64,000 nt of DNA from Pegea sp. RAD2-039 (lineage: Eukaryota > Chordata > Thaliacea > Salpida > Salpidae). Below are positions 28,274-40,739 of this stretch, piece by piece. The notes below the pieces were generated by a model that did not search any database, had not been told where the DNA came from, and worked only from the letters and a program-made list of their open reading frames with translations. The position numbers and the translations under genes are program-made. Positions within the stretch are counted from its first letter, which is position 1, and every line of letters begins with the position of its first letter. The stretch lies in assembly GCA_034620365.1 (NCBI GenBank), contig JAQGEQ010000061.1, positions 62,001 through 126,000 of the forward strand, given 5' to 3'.

Positions 28274-29646
28274 ATGGCATTGATTGAGGATTATATAAAA
28301 ATTGAAAAAATTGGGGAAGGTAAAGTTATTAAATTCTATAAATATATCTTGTGTATCTTCATTTATAAAGCTTAACCATTAATTTAGATAGCTAAATACT
28401 TTCAAAGTTTTTTGTATTTGCTTTCATAGTTTTTTTTCTTCCTATTTTAGGTACATATGGTGTTGTTTATAAAGGCCGCCATAAACTTTCTGATAATTTA
28501 GTTGCCTTGAAGAAGATTCGTTTAGAAAATGAAGAAGAAGGTGTCCCTAGCACTGCTATTCGAGAAATTTCAATTTTAAAAGAACTGAAACATCCAAATA
28601 TTGTTGGGTAATTTTATAAGTTGTCTTTTTGATTTTAAACTAATTTGAAATTGTTGTTTTGTAGCTTAGATGATGTTATCCTTTCTGATAAAAGTCTCTA
28701 TTTAGTTTTTGAGTTTCTTCAAGAAGATTTAAAAAAGCATATTGATAATTATGAGGTTGGAACTTTTATGGAACCAAAGAAAGTTAAAGTAAAACTTCTA
28801 ATTTGCTAATTCAATTACTGATGTAAATTAACATTTTTAAAATGTTTTTATAAATCCTACTGCACATATTTTTGTTAGGTGAAAGTTTACAAGTTGTTTA
28901 TTTCTTTCAGTCTTTTACTTATCAAATATTGCAAGCAATCACTTTCTGTCACTGCCGAAGAATTCTTCATCGCGATCTAAAACCACAAAATCTCTTGATT
29001 AGTTCTAATGGCCAAGTAGTAAAAGTGGCCGATTTTGGATTAGCGCGAGCGTTTGGTATCCCAGTTCGAGTTTACACTCATGAAGTGGTCACTTTGTGGT
29101 ACCGAGCACCTGAAGTACTACTTGGTTCCACTAAATACTCAACACCAGTTGATGTTTGGAGTATTGGTACCATTTTGGCTGAAATGGCGAATCGTAGAGC
29201 TCTTTTTCATGGAGATTCGGAAATTGATCAAATTTTCCGCATATTCAGGTACGTCGTCATCTCCTAGTTTATGATGACGTCACAAGTGCGTTTTCTGCAG
29301 AATTCTGGGTACTCCAAACGATAAGGACTGGCCAGGGGTCAGTGCATTACGTGATTACAAGACTACTTTCCCAAAATGGGCAGCTGAAGATATGAGCAAG
29401 TTTGTGACTAATTTGGATCAAAGTGGAATTGATTTGTTATCAGTAAGTGCCCCAAATGCCCCAATTTCATCTACAATCACGTAACTTCTCGAACAGAAAT
29501 GTCTCGTCTACAATCCATCTCATCGTATCTCTACTAAGCAAGCGCTTGATCATCCTTTCTTCGATGACGTCGACAAATCTTCGCTTCCAGCAGCTAACGT
29601 GCAGATGTTTGCACCTAAAGTTCCCACTTTTGATTCTAATATGTAA
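28274..29646 (+). CDS. CDK1: cyclin-dependent kinase 1 (Cdc2)
   Basis: Mitotic Ser/Thr kinase that partners cyclins A and B. Six exons: 28274-28319, 28451-28607, 28665-28788, 28911-29248, 29301-29442, 29497-29646. The product begins [20 protein letters not shown], with the inhibitory Thr-Tyr pair inside the Gly loop. [20 protein letters not shown] carries the catalytic Lys and the PSTAIRE helix. [10 protein letters not shown] and [20 protein letters not shown] (DFG and T-loop with the CDK1-type IPxRVYTHEV) follow, then [15 protein letters not shown], and [15 protein letters not shown]. It ends in a CDK1-like short tail ([11 protein letters not shown]). GRHK, PSTAIRE and AFGIP favour CDK1 over CDK2/3. 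An ATTTTTCAG acceptor ends at 28250, 23 nt before the ATG. The 52-nt fourth intron carries TGACGTCA, and GC and CpG rise from this exon onward. Confidence 0.93.
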
Positions 29647-30624
29647 GATTCGATTTCAACGTTGGCGCCCCACCAATTTTTTCATTTTTATCATTTCATT
29701 GAAATGGTTAGCCGCTTTATCGTCGTGGCAACACAGTTTCGTTGAATTTTTCATAGTTTTTTTTTTAGCGCGATTTGTTCGTGAATTCTTTTGCTGATTA
29801 GTAAAGTTGTAATCAAATTTTCAACTTTCTTTAATATATTTCTTTCGACAAATATCGGTTGTCATAACAACCTAAAAGTCTTCGTGTCGCACTCTCAGGT
29901 GCTGACGTCATAGATCATCGTTACTATTCAATAGCCACTTGGCCACGTGACTTCGCGTCTTAGTGAGCGCTGTGTGATTCTTAAAGTTGTAGGATTCTTA
30001 TCCATCTCATTTTATCTTCTTACGTACAATTTTTAATTTTACTGATTCAAATGATTCGGTAACAACAACTTTTCCAAAATCATCTTTTTAACTTCGGAGT
30101 TTTCTAACTGATAAAAGTGAAGCAAGAAATACCTCAACAATGAAAACGCGTCGCGCAAGCGCCTTGTGATGATGATGATGTAAATTACATTCAGATGGTT
30201 ATATTGTGTGAGAAATAAATCAAATTGAAACAACGAGTAGTTACGTGTTTGATGACGTCATTAGATCGAGACAGTGAACACAAGGAATTTTTTTGAAAAT
30301 TTATTTGCAAATTCATGCGATTGAATTGATTACACAAAACAAATCAATTTCGGAAATACAAAAAAATAACATTTACATAAATTGGAGCCAGTCACGTTGT
30401 GACGCGCGAAGTGTGCACATGACGTCACTGGCGATCAGAATTCCTACTATACAAAAAAGGAAGAGCAAATGGCCCAACATCTTCCCGTCTTCCTACGTCA
30501 CGTGAATCTCTCTTCTGTCACCCACAGACACTCCGAATAGCGACATTGTCACCATGGCAACCATCAGTAGTCATACAAATGCTGCGAGCATTTGGTTGAC
30601 ATCACTATAGCAACAGGATTAGCA
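29647..30624. other. convergent 3' flanks of CDK1 and the Pax-like gene
   Basis: No protein gene supported. CpG-bearing, with TGACGTCA near 29,903, 30,250 and 30,419, CACGTGAC near 29,943, GTCACGTGAATC near 30,497 and the RFX-type GTCACCATGGCAACC near 30,548. These probably lie in 3' UTR and spacer DNA. Confidence 0.5.
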
Positions 30625-33600
30625 TCAATTTTGTTTCTGGCCGCCCTGGTTGCCACCATCACCAGAATTAGTTTGACCTTCAAATAAACCAACTAATTAT
30701 CAACCAGCAACTTGGTTGCTAGTAGCAACCCACTGACCGCGATTCATCTGTCCGTTGGTTGCCATTTGCCAGGCATCGTTGTAAATCATAGTAAATGGTT
30801 GATTAGAGGTAGGTTGGGCGGAATTGTGTTGAATACAGGACGAAGAGCTGGTTACTACCGATGGTGGCAGTACCAGTGATGGCAGGACTGTTGAACCAGT
30901 TGGTACTGTGACGTCACAGCGATTAGCAGCGACGAGAAGATTTGAACTGGAAGTTTACCGGTTGTCGTGCAAAGTGAGTAGCATTGTGGTGAGGGTTGTT
31001 GGTTTTGTTGTTGTTGTTGGATTGTAGGTCGACGTTGACTTAGTAAGGTGCTAACCGGTTGTAACTCCGTTAAAGTGTTGAGATGAATTCTTGGTTGAGG
31101 AGAACTAGTGAAGAAGTCGTAAGATTGAGGTTGGGGCGTTTGGGGCACCTACTAACCTGCCTACTTTTGCTTCTGTGATCATACGGGCAAATTGTCGAGT
31201 GACTTTGTCATCATTACTATTGTTTGTTGAGTTGTTATTATTATTGTTGTTGTTGTTCGCGTTTAACTGAGCTGCTGCTGAAAGAATCTGCAACAATTGA
31301 AGTTAGGAAGATGAGGAAAATTTGGGGCGTTGGGGGCACCTGTACAATTCCTTGTTGGTTGTTGGTTTGTTGACGTTGTTGATTTAGTTGTTGTAACTCG
31401 ACCACAGGTGAATTCAATTGTTTGTTGTTGTTCGTGTTGCTATTAGCATTTGAAATACCTCCTATATGATCACATGATGAGGTGTTGATATGTGTGAAGA
31501 AAGGCGTCTGACCGCTGTTGGAACGCGGAAGAAGATTGGAAAGCGCGATTGCTGACGAGATGAGTTGATCAGTTGATTGTCTATCATCACGTATAGTTGA
31601 AGAAGTTGCTACTGTTGACTGACGTGGTTGTTGATTCAATAATTGTTCCAAGGCACCTCCATTTCCATCATGTTTGCTATTCAACGCTGTAATAACGCGA
31701 TGACGTCATACAAGCACGTTGATGACGTCATCAGTCTCACCTGTTTGCAGAACTGAAAGTAATTGTTGCTCGGTCGAATTAGAAGAATCAGAATGTAATT
31801 CGTTTTGTTGTTGCTGTTTCTGTTGCTGTTTGTAAAATGTTTAGTCAGCTGACGTAGCGATGACGTCAAACATTTCGCGTCAAGCAGCGTTTTTTGGTTA
31901 TTTTCAGATTGCAAAAAGTTGTTATTAACAAAGCAGAAACTACCACCACTACCACGAGTGGTGGCAGCAGAGAGCCAATTAGCACGTTAGATTCATTCAG
32001 CCGGCTCCTACCTCGCTTACGTCATCTAACTTTTCCTCTTTCTTTTTCGATGACGTCACAACTGTCGACGACGACACGTCATCACTTTTGGCGGGTTTTG
32101 ACTTGTCAGTTTTAGACGATGACGTCACATCCGCCACCTTCTCAGGGTCGTCGTCGACTTGGGTTTTTGATGACGTCATCTGCTCGTCATCACCACCGTC
32201 GTCTTCCCGGATGACGTCACAGGCGCTGACGTCATCGTCATCGAGACGCGTGGATCGCGTAGAAGTGAGCAACTTGAAGTTAGTAAATTGTTAGAGTTCC
32301 CAAATTAGAATCTCCCATTCATTTCATTGTTATGAAATTTAGTAAAAAAACAACAACAAAAACAAACAGAAAAACAAGAACGCGTAATCATGCGGAAAGG
32401 AGGGTGGCTAGTAGTTGGTTGAGTTGCATGCCAAGACGCGACAAAGATTTGGAAGTTTTGGGGTTTTTGGGCGAACTTTTAGTATCAAAAAGGCAAACGA
32501 ACATGCAGATGAGGTAAATAAGGACATCTACCTCTTCTTGTTGTTGTTGTTGCTGAAATTGATTGAAATTTTCTTGATGTTGTTGAATGACGAGCCCCTG
32601 AGCAGCGAGTTGTTGGACTTGTTCGGTTGTCAAGGCAACTAAACTAGGATCTGATGAAGAAGATTATTCCTAAAATGATCAAATGAGTAATTAACAAACT
32701 TGTAGCGCCTCCAGTGGTTGAAGTATGAGCTTTGATGATTGTTTGAGGTTGCTGTGAGATCAAACTGCCCCCTACCACCTTCTACGCGATGATGACGTAG
32801 TTAGTTTCGCGTCACGTGCAGCGTTAATGACGTCACAAACCTGTTGTAAGTTCTGAGTAGTGATTACTTGCCCTGAAGGTGATAGGATCAGGTTGGAGTT
32901 GACCTGAAGAAGTAAATCGCGTCAGATTGCCGGTTAGCATAGAAACCAACTAACCGATGACGTCATGACGACGTTTGAGGGCACGACCAGTTGACCATGT
33001 TGGTTAATGACCACTTGGTCGCTAATAAGCGCTTCGGTGGTTCGTGACGTCACTACGCCTTTTGTGGATCGCGCTAACGTCGGAAAGCGGATTTCGGTGT
33101 TCTAGAAAGAAGCGCGCGCGTCAACATTGCCGATGACGTCACAGCAATGAGCTCACGTTGTGTTTAGCTTGCTCGTGATTGGATGAAACAGCAATGAGGT
33201 CACCAGCAGCAGCAGCAGATGCAGTGGAACTGTTGCCAGTAGCTACGTTGTTGTTGCCGACCGTCTTCAACAACTCGTAGTGTTGCTCGGGTGACAGCGA
33301 AGCGAGAACCGCGGCTGCTGCTGCCGGTGTCGGTTGACGCGATTTGCTGGTGACGTCACTTTTTGATGACACGTTGCTACTCGCTTGTGTCACTATAACG
33401 AAGATGAGATGACGATGATGACGTCATGAGAGCGCGACGAACCGTTGTTGAAAAGAACTGATTGTGAATTTGGGGAGATGCCGAGAAGTTGACTGAGATT
33501 GTAGAAGCGATTTTGTTCGATTGTTCCCGAGTCTTGCACCCCAACTTGACCGTTACCCCCACTCGCCCCACTTAACACGCTGCGTCCTTGCTTTGCGTCT

Positions 33601-35456
33601 GAGACTGCTTTGAAAAAGGCGATGAGCAAGCGTTTGTGACGTCACACAGCTGACCGTTCGAATTGTCGATGGTGACAAATTGAGGAATAGATGAAGGAAG
33701 ATCAGATGACGACGCGAAGATCTGCATCGCTGATTCCAAACCATTTGTTGTTTGCGCGTTGCTATTCGATGACGTCACAGTTTGAGATCGTTTGCGCGCT
33801 GAAAGATGAGAGGTTGAAGTGATGAGGTAAGGTGATCTCGAAGAACCTTTTGAGATGTGAACGAGATTTGAAGATAATTTCGAATGTTCCACGATTCGAT
33901 TATCTTTCATGAACTCAGCTGATTTACTTCGAACGATTCTACGCGATGTGATACGTCAGTGATGACGTCATCAACATGTCACTACCAACCGATTGATGGA
34001 TGACACGCTGGGTACGGAGTCTTCTGTACAAACACCATCACTTAGCAACCGATCGCGAATTTCCCACGCAAACATTGTCGGGTTCTCGCGTTTGTATGAC
34101 GTAATCTTTACGACTACGTCAGCTGTTGCCACTTTTGGTTTGCTGCCTCCAATCACTCCAGGTTGGATGCTTCCCGTCTCAAAAAACCTACATCACCAAA
34201 CGATGACGTCACCACACCGAGCACTGATGACGTCACTTACCTGGCGAGAATCTTTGAGACGCAGCCATGCGAAACGCGAAGCTGTCGCGAGATATCACAA
34301 GGACGAACTCCCTGATGTGAAAGTGTGACGATTCGTTGACGGATTGTCTCTGGAAGAGGTCTCCCGTTCACATACATCCCTCCTAGCTGATTTACTCCGC
34401 TTCCATGACCTGTCAGATGATAAAGAGTGTTTCTATGACGACCACGACCACGCGATGAGGAGATGCGATCAACAACTCACTCTTTCGCTCACCCCCATTT
34501 CCATCTTTGTTGCTACTTTTCGCGCTTTTATTCGCGCGTTTTGTTTTACCTGCCGCTGATTTCTTTGTAACTAAATTGGTAGAAGAGCCTCCTGTGATCA
34601 GCTCGTTACCATCAGATGAATGGGCAGCTACAAGGGTCCCTTGGCTAGTCACCAAGTATGTAAAGATGGTCTGACCTGAATACTTGGACTGTTCTTCTTT
34701 AGGTTGGTTTACTAACTGGGGGACTATACCAGCAGCCATCATGTCTTGTGTCTTTTGAACATTGTTTCCAGTAACTAACTGAATTGTGCCAGCTGTTTGT
34801 CCAGGTAGGACTTGTACAGTTGCAGCAGCTACTTGTTGCGAAGCAGCAACCGCTGCAGCTGTATGTAGTAAGTCACTCATCATAGAAGGGTTCACACCAT
34901 GAGGGGCAGCAACTGTTGCTGTACTTGTTGGTCTTTGTAATTCACCATCATGACCTCTTGTTGATGTGGAACTTGTTTCTCCTGATAAGTTGGAACAGAT
35001 CAAATTATTTTCTAAATAGTTGGATTCACTTTTAACATTTAAGTCATCTTGTTCAACAACTATATGAACAGGATTTGAAGATACTTCAAAATCATTTGCT
35101 TGTTTTTCAATGTCAGATTTACTTTTCTTTTCTGTAGTAACATTTAATAATGTTCCACTGAAATTATCATTGCTATTAATTTGAATCAAATTCTTTCCAC
35201 TTTCAACACAAACAACATAAGATTCTTTACTTGAATAATCATCATCATTTGATAGAGAAAGTTTACAGGTTTTGTTGGGTACAGTAGCTTTGTCAGCATG
35301 AATATTGTCCGCTGATCTTTTAGTAGAAGTTATTAGTGACGTAGACTGCAAATGATCTTCATTCAACTTTTTGTTTTTTGTCTTTTCAGTTTTATCATCA
35401 ACTACTTCTTCACTTATAGAATCTTTTCCAATTGAATTGATTATAGACAGTGACAT
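30625..35456 (-). CDS. Pax2/5/8-like (PaxB-type) paired-domain transcription factor with long Q/S/N-rich tail
   Basis: Exon 1 (35456-34493) encodes a ~320-residue Ser/Thr/Ala-rich N-terminal extension with a basic end. The paired domain spans exon 2 (34409-34241) and exon 3 (34187-33990): [88 protein letters not shown], continuing IVRSK in exon 4. These are Pax2/5/8-type signatures. Downstream, at least ten short exons encode Gln/Asn/Ser-rich activation-type sequence, ending [20 protein letters not shown] at 30,625. No intact homeodomain is found. FYNLSQLLG near 33,500 matches the octapeptide pattern loosely. Introns are mostly 40-55 nt and repeatedly carry TGACGTCA or X-boxes. Exon joins in the tail are my reading, and some may shift. 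Confidence 0.85.
31700..34236. promoter_or_regulatory. CRE (TGACGTCA) cluster in Pax-like gene
   Basis: About 20 exact TGACGTCA octamers by eye, many extended to GATGACGTCATC. They lie in mini-introns (for example near 31,703, 31,723, 33,133, 34,205 and 34,229) and in exons, including five near 32,051-32,238 inside an Asp/Ser/Thr-rich frame. Exon 1 (34493-35456) has none. Confidence 0.85.
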
Positions 35457-38400
35457 TATTCAGTTCAAAAGATACAAATAATTTGCCCAATAATCTGTCT
35501 AATAATCAAATCTTTCTGAATTTAGTAATAGAAGCAAAAACATAAGTCAATATCATTATATATAATCATCAAATAGTATCTGTTATAATTTAAAATTAAG
35601 AACTAAAACTAAATGTTTTGAAGTGGATGAAAAAGCTTCTAATTGCTCAAACAAGAAAATACTTTTATCTAAGTTAGTTGAAAATTACAAATTAAACAAA
35701 TCTTGAAGAACAAGTCTTTTTATATCTCTTTCAACAGACATCCAGTCGTTAATAAGAAAAATATTTCAACAGATTGCCAAGGTTTATCTGAACAAAAGAT
35801 GTATCTACAACATTTTAATATAAAAACAGATAAACTTTGATTTTTTAATCAGAGTATTATGTAAAGAGAGTTTATTGAAAGTCATTCAGGTGATAATACG
35901 CAGTCTTAAAGCTAAGAGTTGATAAAGAAGTAAAATTCTAACCTAAAAACATACTTTTTATCTGAGAAAATTTGAATAAAAAGAACAATCTGTAAGTCAT
36001 TGAAGTGGAACTAAAATTCTATTTAAAAAGCAAAAAAAATAAACTATTTGTTCGTATTCATGAAAATTTGATTTTCATTAAAAAAGAGAAGACCAAAAAG
36101 ATTACTAAATAAGTAATAAGATCTAAGCTGCTAATAAATCCAACTTTTTAAATATAAGTTTATTAAATAAGAACAAGAGAAAAAGCTTGATAGACAATTC
36201 ATTAACTAAATAACTCATTTATTGTAATAAGCTAACAATTACTTATCAAACCAAATAACAAATTTAAAACTAATTATAATTCAAAAAATTGGCAGATTGA
36301 CAAAAAATAGATAAAAAAGTTTTATAAAATTTTAAAACTAGAAAATTTAGAAGCAAATTAAAGACATAAATACAAAAAATCAAGTTATTATCATAATCAA
36401 AAATATTTACTAAAAGTAAAATAAATTTTGATGAAATAAAAACAATTTTGTTCAAAAAACAGATTTTTAAATTAAATTCTTGATTACCAAATGCTTATTT
36501 AAGAAAAATCCTCTAATATAGAACACAAATTTTACCACAAAAAATATACAAAGAGAAAAATTGTTGATCTCAATTTATGAAACATATCTATCAAAACCAC
36601 TTGATATATTTAAAAATAGCAATTTAATAAATAAACTGAGTGTAATAACAACATTCTTATAATAGTCCCTTAAATAATTCTTTAAAATTTATTACTAAAA
36701 TCATAAAAAAAAATTTTTGTAATAAAACTAACCAATTTTTTTGGTATTTAAAACTAGAGCTAAAGTGCCATGACTTTATGAAATAAAAGCTGAAATCAAT
36801 GTTTATAACTAAGAACTTTAACTTTAAACAAAACTATAAAACTAGTAAACATGTGTAAATATTAATAATCTTAAACATAAGCTATAATTTATCTAATTAT
36901 TTACTTTATCATTTACTTTAAACATTTTATATTGATAAACTACAAACTTTTTGAATATTTTTTTCTAGTTTTAGCAACTTTAATAAAGCTTTAGAAGTGA
37001 TTAAAATCAAAAACAGTGAAATTAATTTAAAATAATTTACTTTTTACAACTAAAACACCAACTATAAGTAAACTTGACAGCTAGAAAAAAACTGAGACCA
37101 GGCCTATACCAACAATACTGAAAGCCTAAAATAAAACAACTAAGAAATTTAATACAAAAAATAATTTGTTTAGAAAATATGAATTAAAATGCTGTTAACT
37201 TAATCTATCAAATATTTTATAAGATACCCGCGTGAAACGCATCACCTCACTACAGTGCCTGATTACCCAGTCAACCGAAGAATGATATACAACTCAGTGA
37301 AGCAAGCAAAATCTGGCCATGAAAGAAAGCAAGTCATATTAGAGATATTATTGGACGAAAAAGACAAAAGCGAGTTTTGATTGGTTATTTTTCCAACCAT
37401 TAATAGTGTTAAAAAAATCAAAAATTATTTTAGCAAAATGAATTAAATTTTTTTGTATAAGTGATTAGAAACACAAACAAATTTTCTAGATGAATGATTA
37501 TCTCTTTAGATACATCTACTAGTATAAGAAAAGTTCTTTAGTTTTACTTCTTATCTAATGAATAACAAATAATTACTCATCATTAGATTGAGGTGTTAGA
37601 TTCTCAAAATTAAAATTAGGATCCACAAAAAATCTTTGCCACTCTAGTTTAAAAAGCAGTCTAGCTGTCAACTAAAAATTATTTTTTCTTTATCATTATT
37701 GAATAACTGCCAAACTTACTCAAAATGTCTTTCAATTTGTTTTAAACATACGTTAGGAAATCTAAATGGAATGAAAAATACATTCTCACTCAGCTGAAAT
37801 GTACCCGTTACACTAAACTCGAACGTATTTAAAGGTGCATCCATGCGTAATGTCGTGCATTCGGGTAATCGCTTCAAGCAACTGACTCGATGTGTTTGTT
37901 TCGTTTTACACGCACATCGCGCATTAACCTACTCAAACGCAACGGAGCGTAACGACAAAAACGCAGTGAATTGAGACGAAGTAAGCAATACCCAGAATTT
38001 GATCATGCATAAAAAAAGCATTTCTGTTTTTAGCGTTATTCATAAAGTGATTATTTTACTCTACTTTACGGCATAAAATTTTGACAATTTCAAATAAATA
38101 TTTCTAGACGTTTATAAACGAAAATTGATTTACTTGCCAGAAATTGTTCAAACAAAATATCTGCAAAAGCTTATCTTACAAGTAGGGTTTAATTTAAAAC
38201 AAGAATTTCAAAAGTCCGAAGCTTGCGACTGTTTAATTTTATAAGAATACAAAGTAGATTTGACTTCAGCGGCTTTTCAAGTGTTGTCGAAAACGTAATA
38301 TTCCAGAAATTACTCAAGCGTTTCAATTGTTTGTTTACAATCAATCAAAAATTTATTAATTGCTGTTTACAAGTTTTTGAAGTTATACAAACAAAATAAT

Positions 38401-39500
38401 AATCATTGAAACTAACTTCAAATATTCAAATAAACTTAAGTTTACCAGCCTTAGGGTAATGAGAGTTTGTAAATTGAAACCTATGAGTTTCATCTTTCAA
38501 AATTTAGGTCGCTTTTTTTTGCATTTTATAAACGAGTCTAGCTTTTTCATTAAAATTACCAATTAATAAACTGGTCTATTATCAAGTAATTAAAATAACA
38601 AAAATCTGAGATAGTTTTTATTTAAAGCTTAATTAAGCTTTTTTTTTTCTGAAGTAAATATATCTTCTTTGTTTCCTACTTTTCGTAACTATCTACACAA
38701 ATGTTTGGAAATTGTATATTTACTTAAAAGTTGAAAATTATAGTTTAACGTAAAATCATTTCAAATGAAATTCGAATTTTAAATTAAAACTTGCTGCATT
38801 AGGAGAAAATCAAACTAAATTAATTTAGATGGTTCTCCTTACATAACTCTACAACTAACTAATTAGTATTTGAAACATGGTTGAAAAACAGTTTGCTGAT
38901 TTCAGCAACAAAGTATAAAAGGATTTTGATTTAGTGAAATTAATTTAGTCATTAAAAAACATTTTAGTGAACTTAATCTGAAACTTTGATTAAAATAAGA
39001 AGCTGATAATCACGATCGTCACTTAGCGGATACTGTAAAAAGACTTTCCGATTTGATCATTTAACTCGTTGTACTTCTAGCGGATACCATAAAAAATTAA
39101 ATTATGAAAACTTCTGTAAATTGTTTGAAATAAATATTCAAATCTATAACTGATGTAGATCAATAAACATATTTATATAATAAATTCGATGTTTTCAAAT
39201 AAGTTAATAAATAATAGAAAATAAAGAGAAAATATAAAAAAACTTTGTTGTTGAAGGTTTAAAGACATTTTTTTGGTGGTTTTAATATTCTCTCCTAATA
39301 TCTCTTTAAGATTATATGAACTAATTGCTGATAATTTGTAAAGAAAGTTCAAATTCTATTTTTACGAATGATTTCTCCAATCATTAATCATTCTTAAAAA
39401 CTAATTTTAAGATTCAGAATTTGATTTCTACAAACAACAGACTCAGAAATCTATAAAATCTTTCTCCTATTCTTTGACTTTCATCTCAATAACTTCTGAA
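35457..39500. other. AT-rich DNA upstream of the Pax-like gene
   Basis: No gene called. Two GC-richer patches stand out. One at 37,220-37,380 holds a plus-strand frame of about 50 codons (RRMIYNSVKQAKSGHERKQV) with no known relative that I recognise. The other, at 37,800-37,990, is CpG-bearing without a good frame and could be a promoter. The rest is A/T runs. Confidence 0.45.
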
Positions 39501-40536
39501 TATTTTTCTTTTTTCGCTAGATGATGCTAAGCAGCTAAGAATTTCGAGAAATGGGCGAAATATCCGAATTTGGAGGAATTTCAGCTGTTGAAGAAGAAGA
39601 ATTGAAGAAGACATGACTTAAATCTTTTGTTCCACTTGACTAAGTTTCTTCACGCCTGACTGATTCGTAAAAAGAACGAACATGAGTTCGATAAGAAACA
39701 ACTTCGCCTATTAGGATCACCTGGATTAGCCACAAACACTAGGATCGTGATCCGAAGAAATATCGCGATGTGCGCACTGTTGCGGAACCTTCGACGATCC
39801 CCATTATCAAAAATATAGAAGGTAAAAGCCAATCACGTGACCGTTTTATAAGTTATTTTCAACGAACGAAGCGATTTTCCATCAACAGGAAGTCCTCTCA
39901 AATCCGACTCCGTTTGTGACGTCATACAGACGTCGACACGAAGGTGGCATCGAGTCTCAGAAACTAAACTCTGAGCTCACGTGACCGCAGGTTGGAAGGA
40001 CTCAAATTACTCTGAAAATCGAAAGATTCTCAGCGCTGAGATGTCTTCGGCTTAAAGATTTCCGACACGCTTCACTGCACACAACCATCATACAGATTTT
40101 TACATTTTTCATCTTTTTCTTTTCTGTTCAGTTTTTTTCCGCCACCGACCCATAATCCGAAGTCTGTTGCCGTTGGAGATCAGCCAAAATCTCCTCTCTA
40201 TCTCTTCGGTAACAAAACGCGCGTCACGCCTCGCTGACTTGGCGGGGTGATGAGTAGGGCCCCTGAGGTGATTGGGGTTGAGACATGTGTGCAGTGAAGT
40301 GGAACCAAAATGGGGTTGTCACGCTATTCGATTGCAGACTGCATTTGAAAGAATGTCAAATCAAGCTCTTTTCAGATCGCGCTTCGTCGCTTCCGCATCC
40401 ACAGTTGCCATGGTGACTTCAAGTTCTATTCTAATTGGCTTTCTACTACACTGAGATCTCATAGACGGGGATCCCCCCCTCTTCATGCCCAGCTTTTTGT
40501 GACTTCATCAAGCATTGAACGACCTCGTCTAAGATG

Positions 40537-40550
40537 GTTGCCATGGCAAC
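40537..40550. promoter_or_regulatory. perfect RFX X-box palindrome
   Basis: GTTGCCATGGCAAC, a perfect 14-bp palindrome matching the RFX consensus (GTTNCCNNGGNAAC). Confidence 0.7.
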
Positions 40551-40686
40551 TAATTTGCGTCGATGATGACAAATGCTTGTTGTGAATGGCGATTGCACGT
40601 AATGGCCGTTTCGCTTCAATGATTCTGTCTCAAATGCATCTTCTTCGGGACTTTAATTTTCCAGACCATTGGACGCGTCTCGCTCA

Positions 40687-40700
40687 GTTGCCATGGCAAC
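40687..40700. promoter_or_regulatory. perfect RFX X-box palindrome
   Basis: Second identical GTTGCCATGGCAAC, 150 bp from the first, followed directly by GCGTCACGTG (E-box). A third, GTTGCCACGGTAAC, follows about 20 bp later. Confidence 0.7.
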
Positions 40701-40739
40701 GCGTCACGTGCTTATGCAAATGTTGCCACGGTAACAGAA

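Larger units (their letters stand above)
39501..40739. other. CpG-bearing region downstream of the Ser/Gln-rich gene, no assignable exons
   Basis: Composition resembles the neighbouring coding regions, so further exons are possible. One minus-strand frame at about 40,640-40,450 (ESLKRNGHYVQSPFTTSICH) stays open for about 68 codons without a start or recognisable domain. It contains perfect X-boxes, E-boxes (39,831, 39,977, 40,702) and a CRE at 39,919. Probably 3' UTR and spacer, possibly alternative 3' exons. Confidence 0.4.

Noticed and set aside
31240-31260. Repeated short palindromes and (TTG)n runs as a CRISPR array or satellite
   Set aside because: The spacing is irregular, units are 8-14 bp and lie within eukaryotic exons and introns; the (TTG)n run encodes poly-Asn.
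33600-33910. ARKRSQTV segment as a true Pax homeodomain
   Set aside because: Only weak similarity to homeodomain helix 1 and no recognition helix (WFxNRR) anywhere in the tail; kept only as a possible relic.
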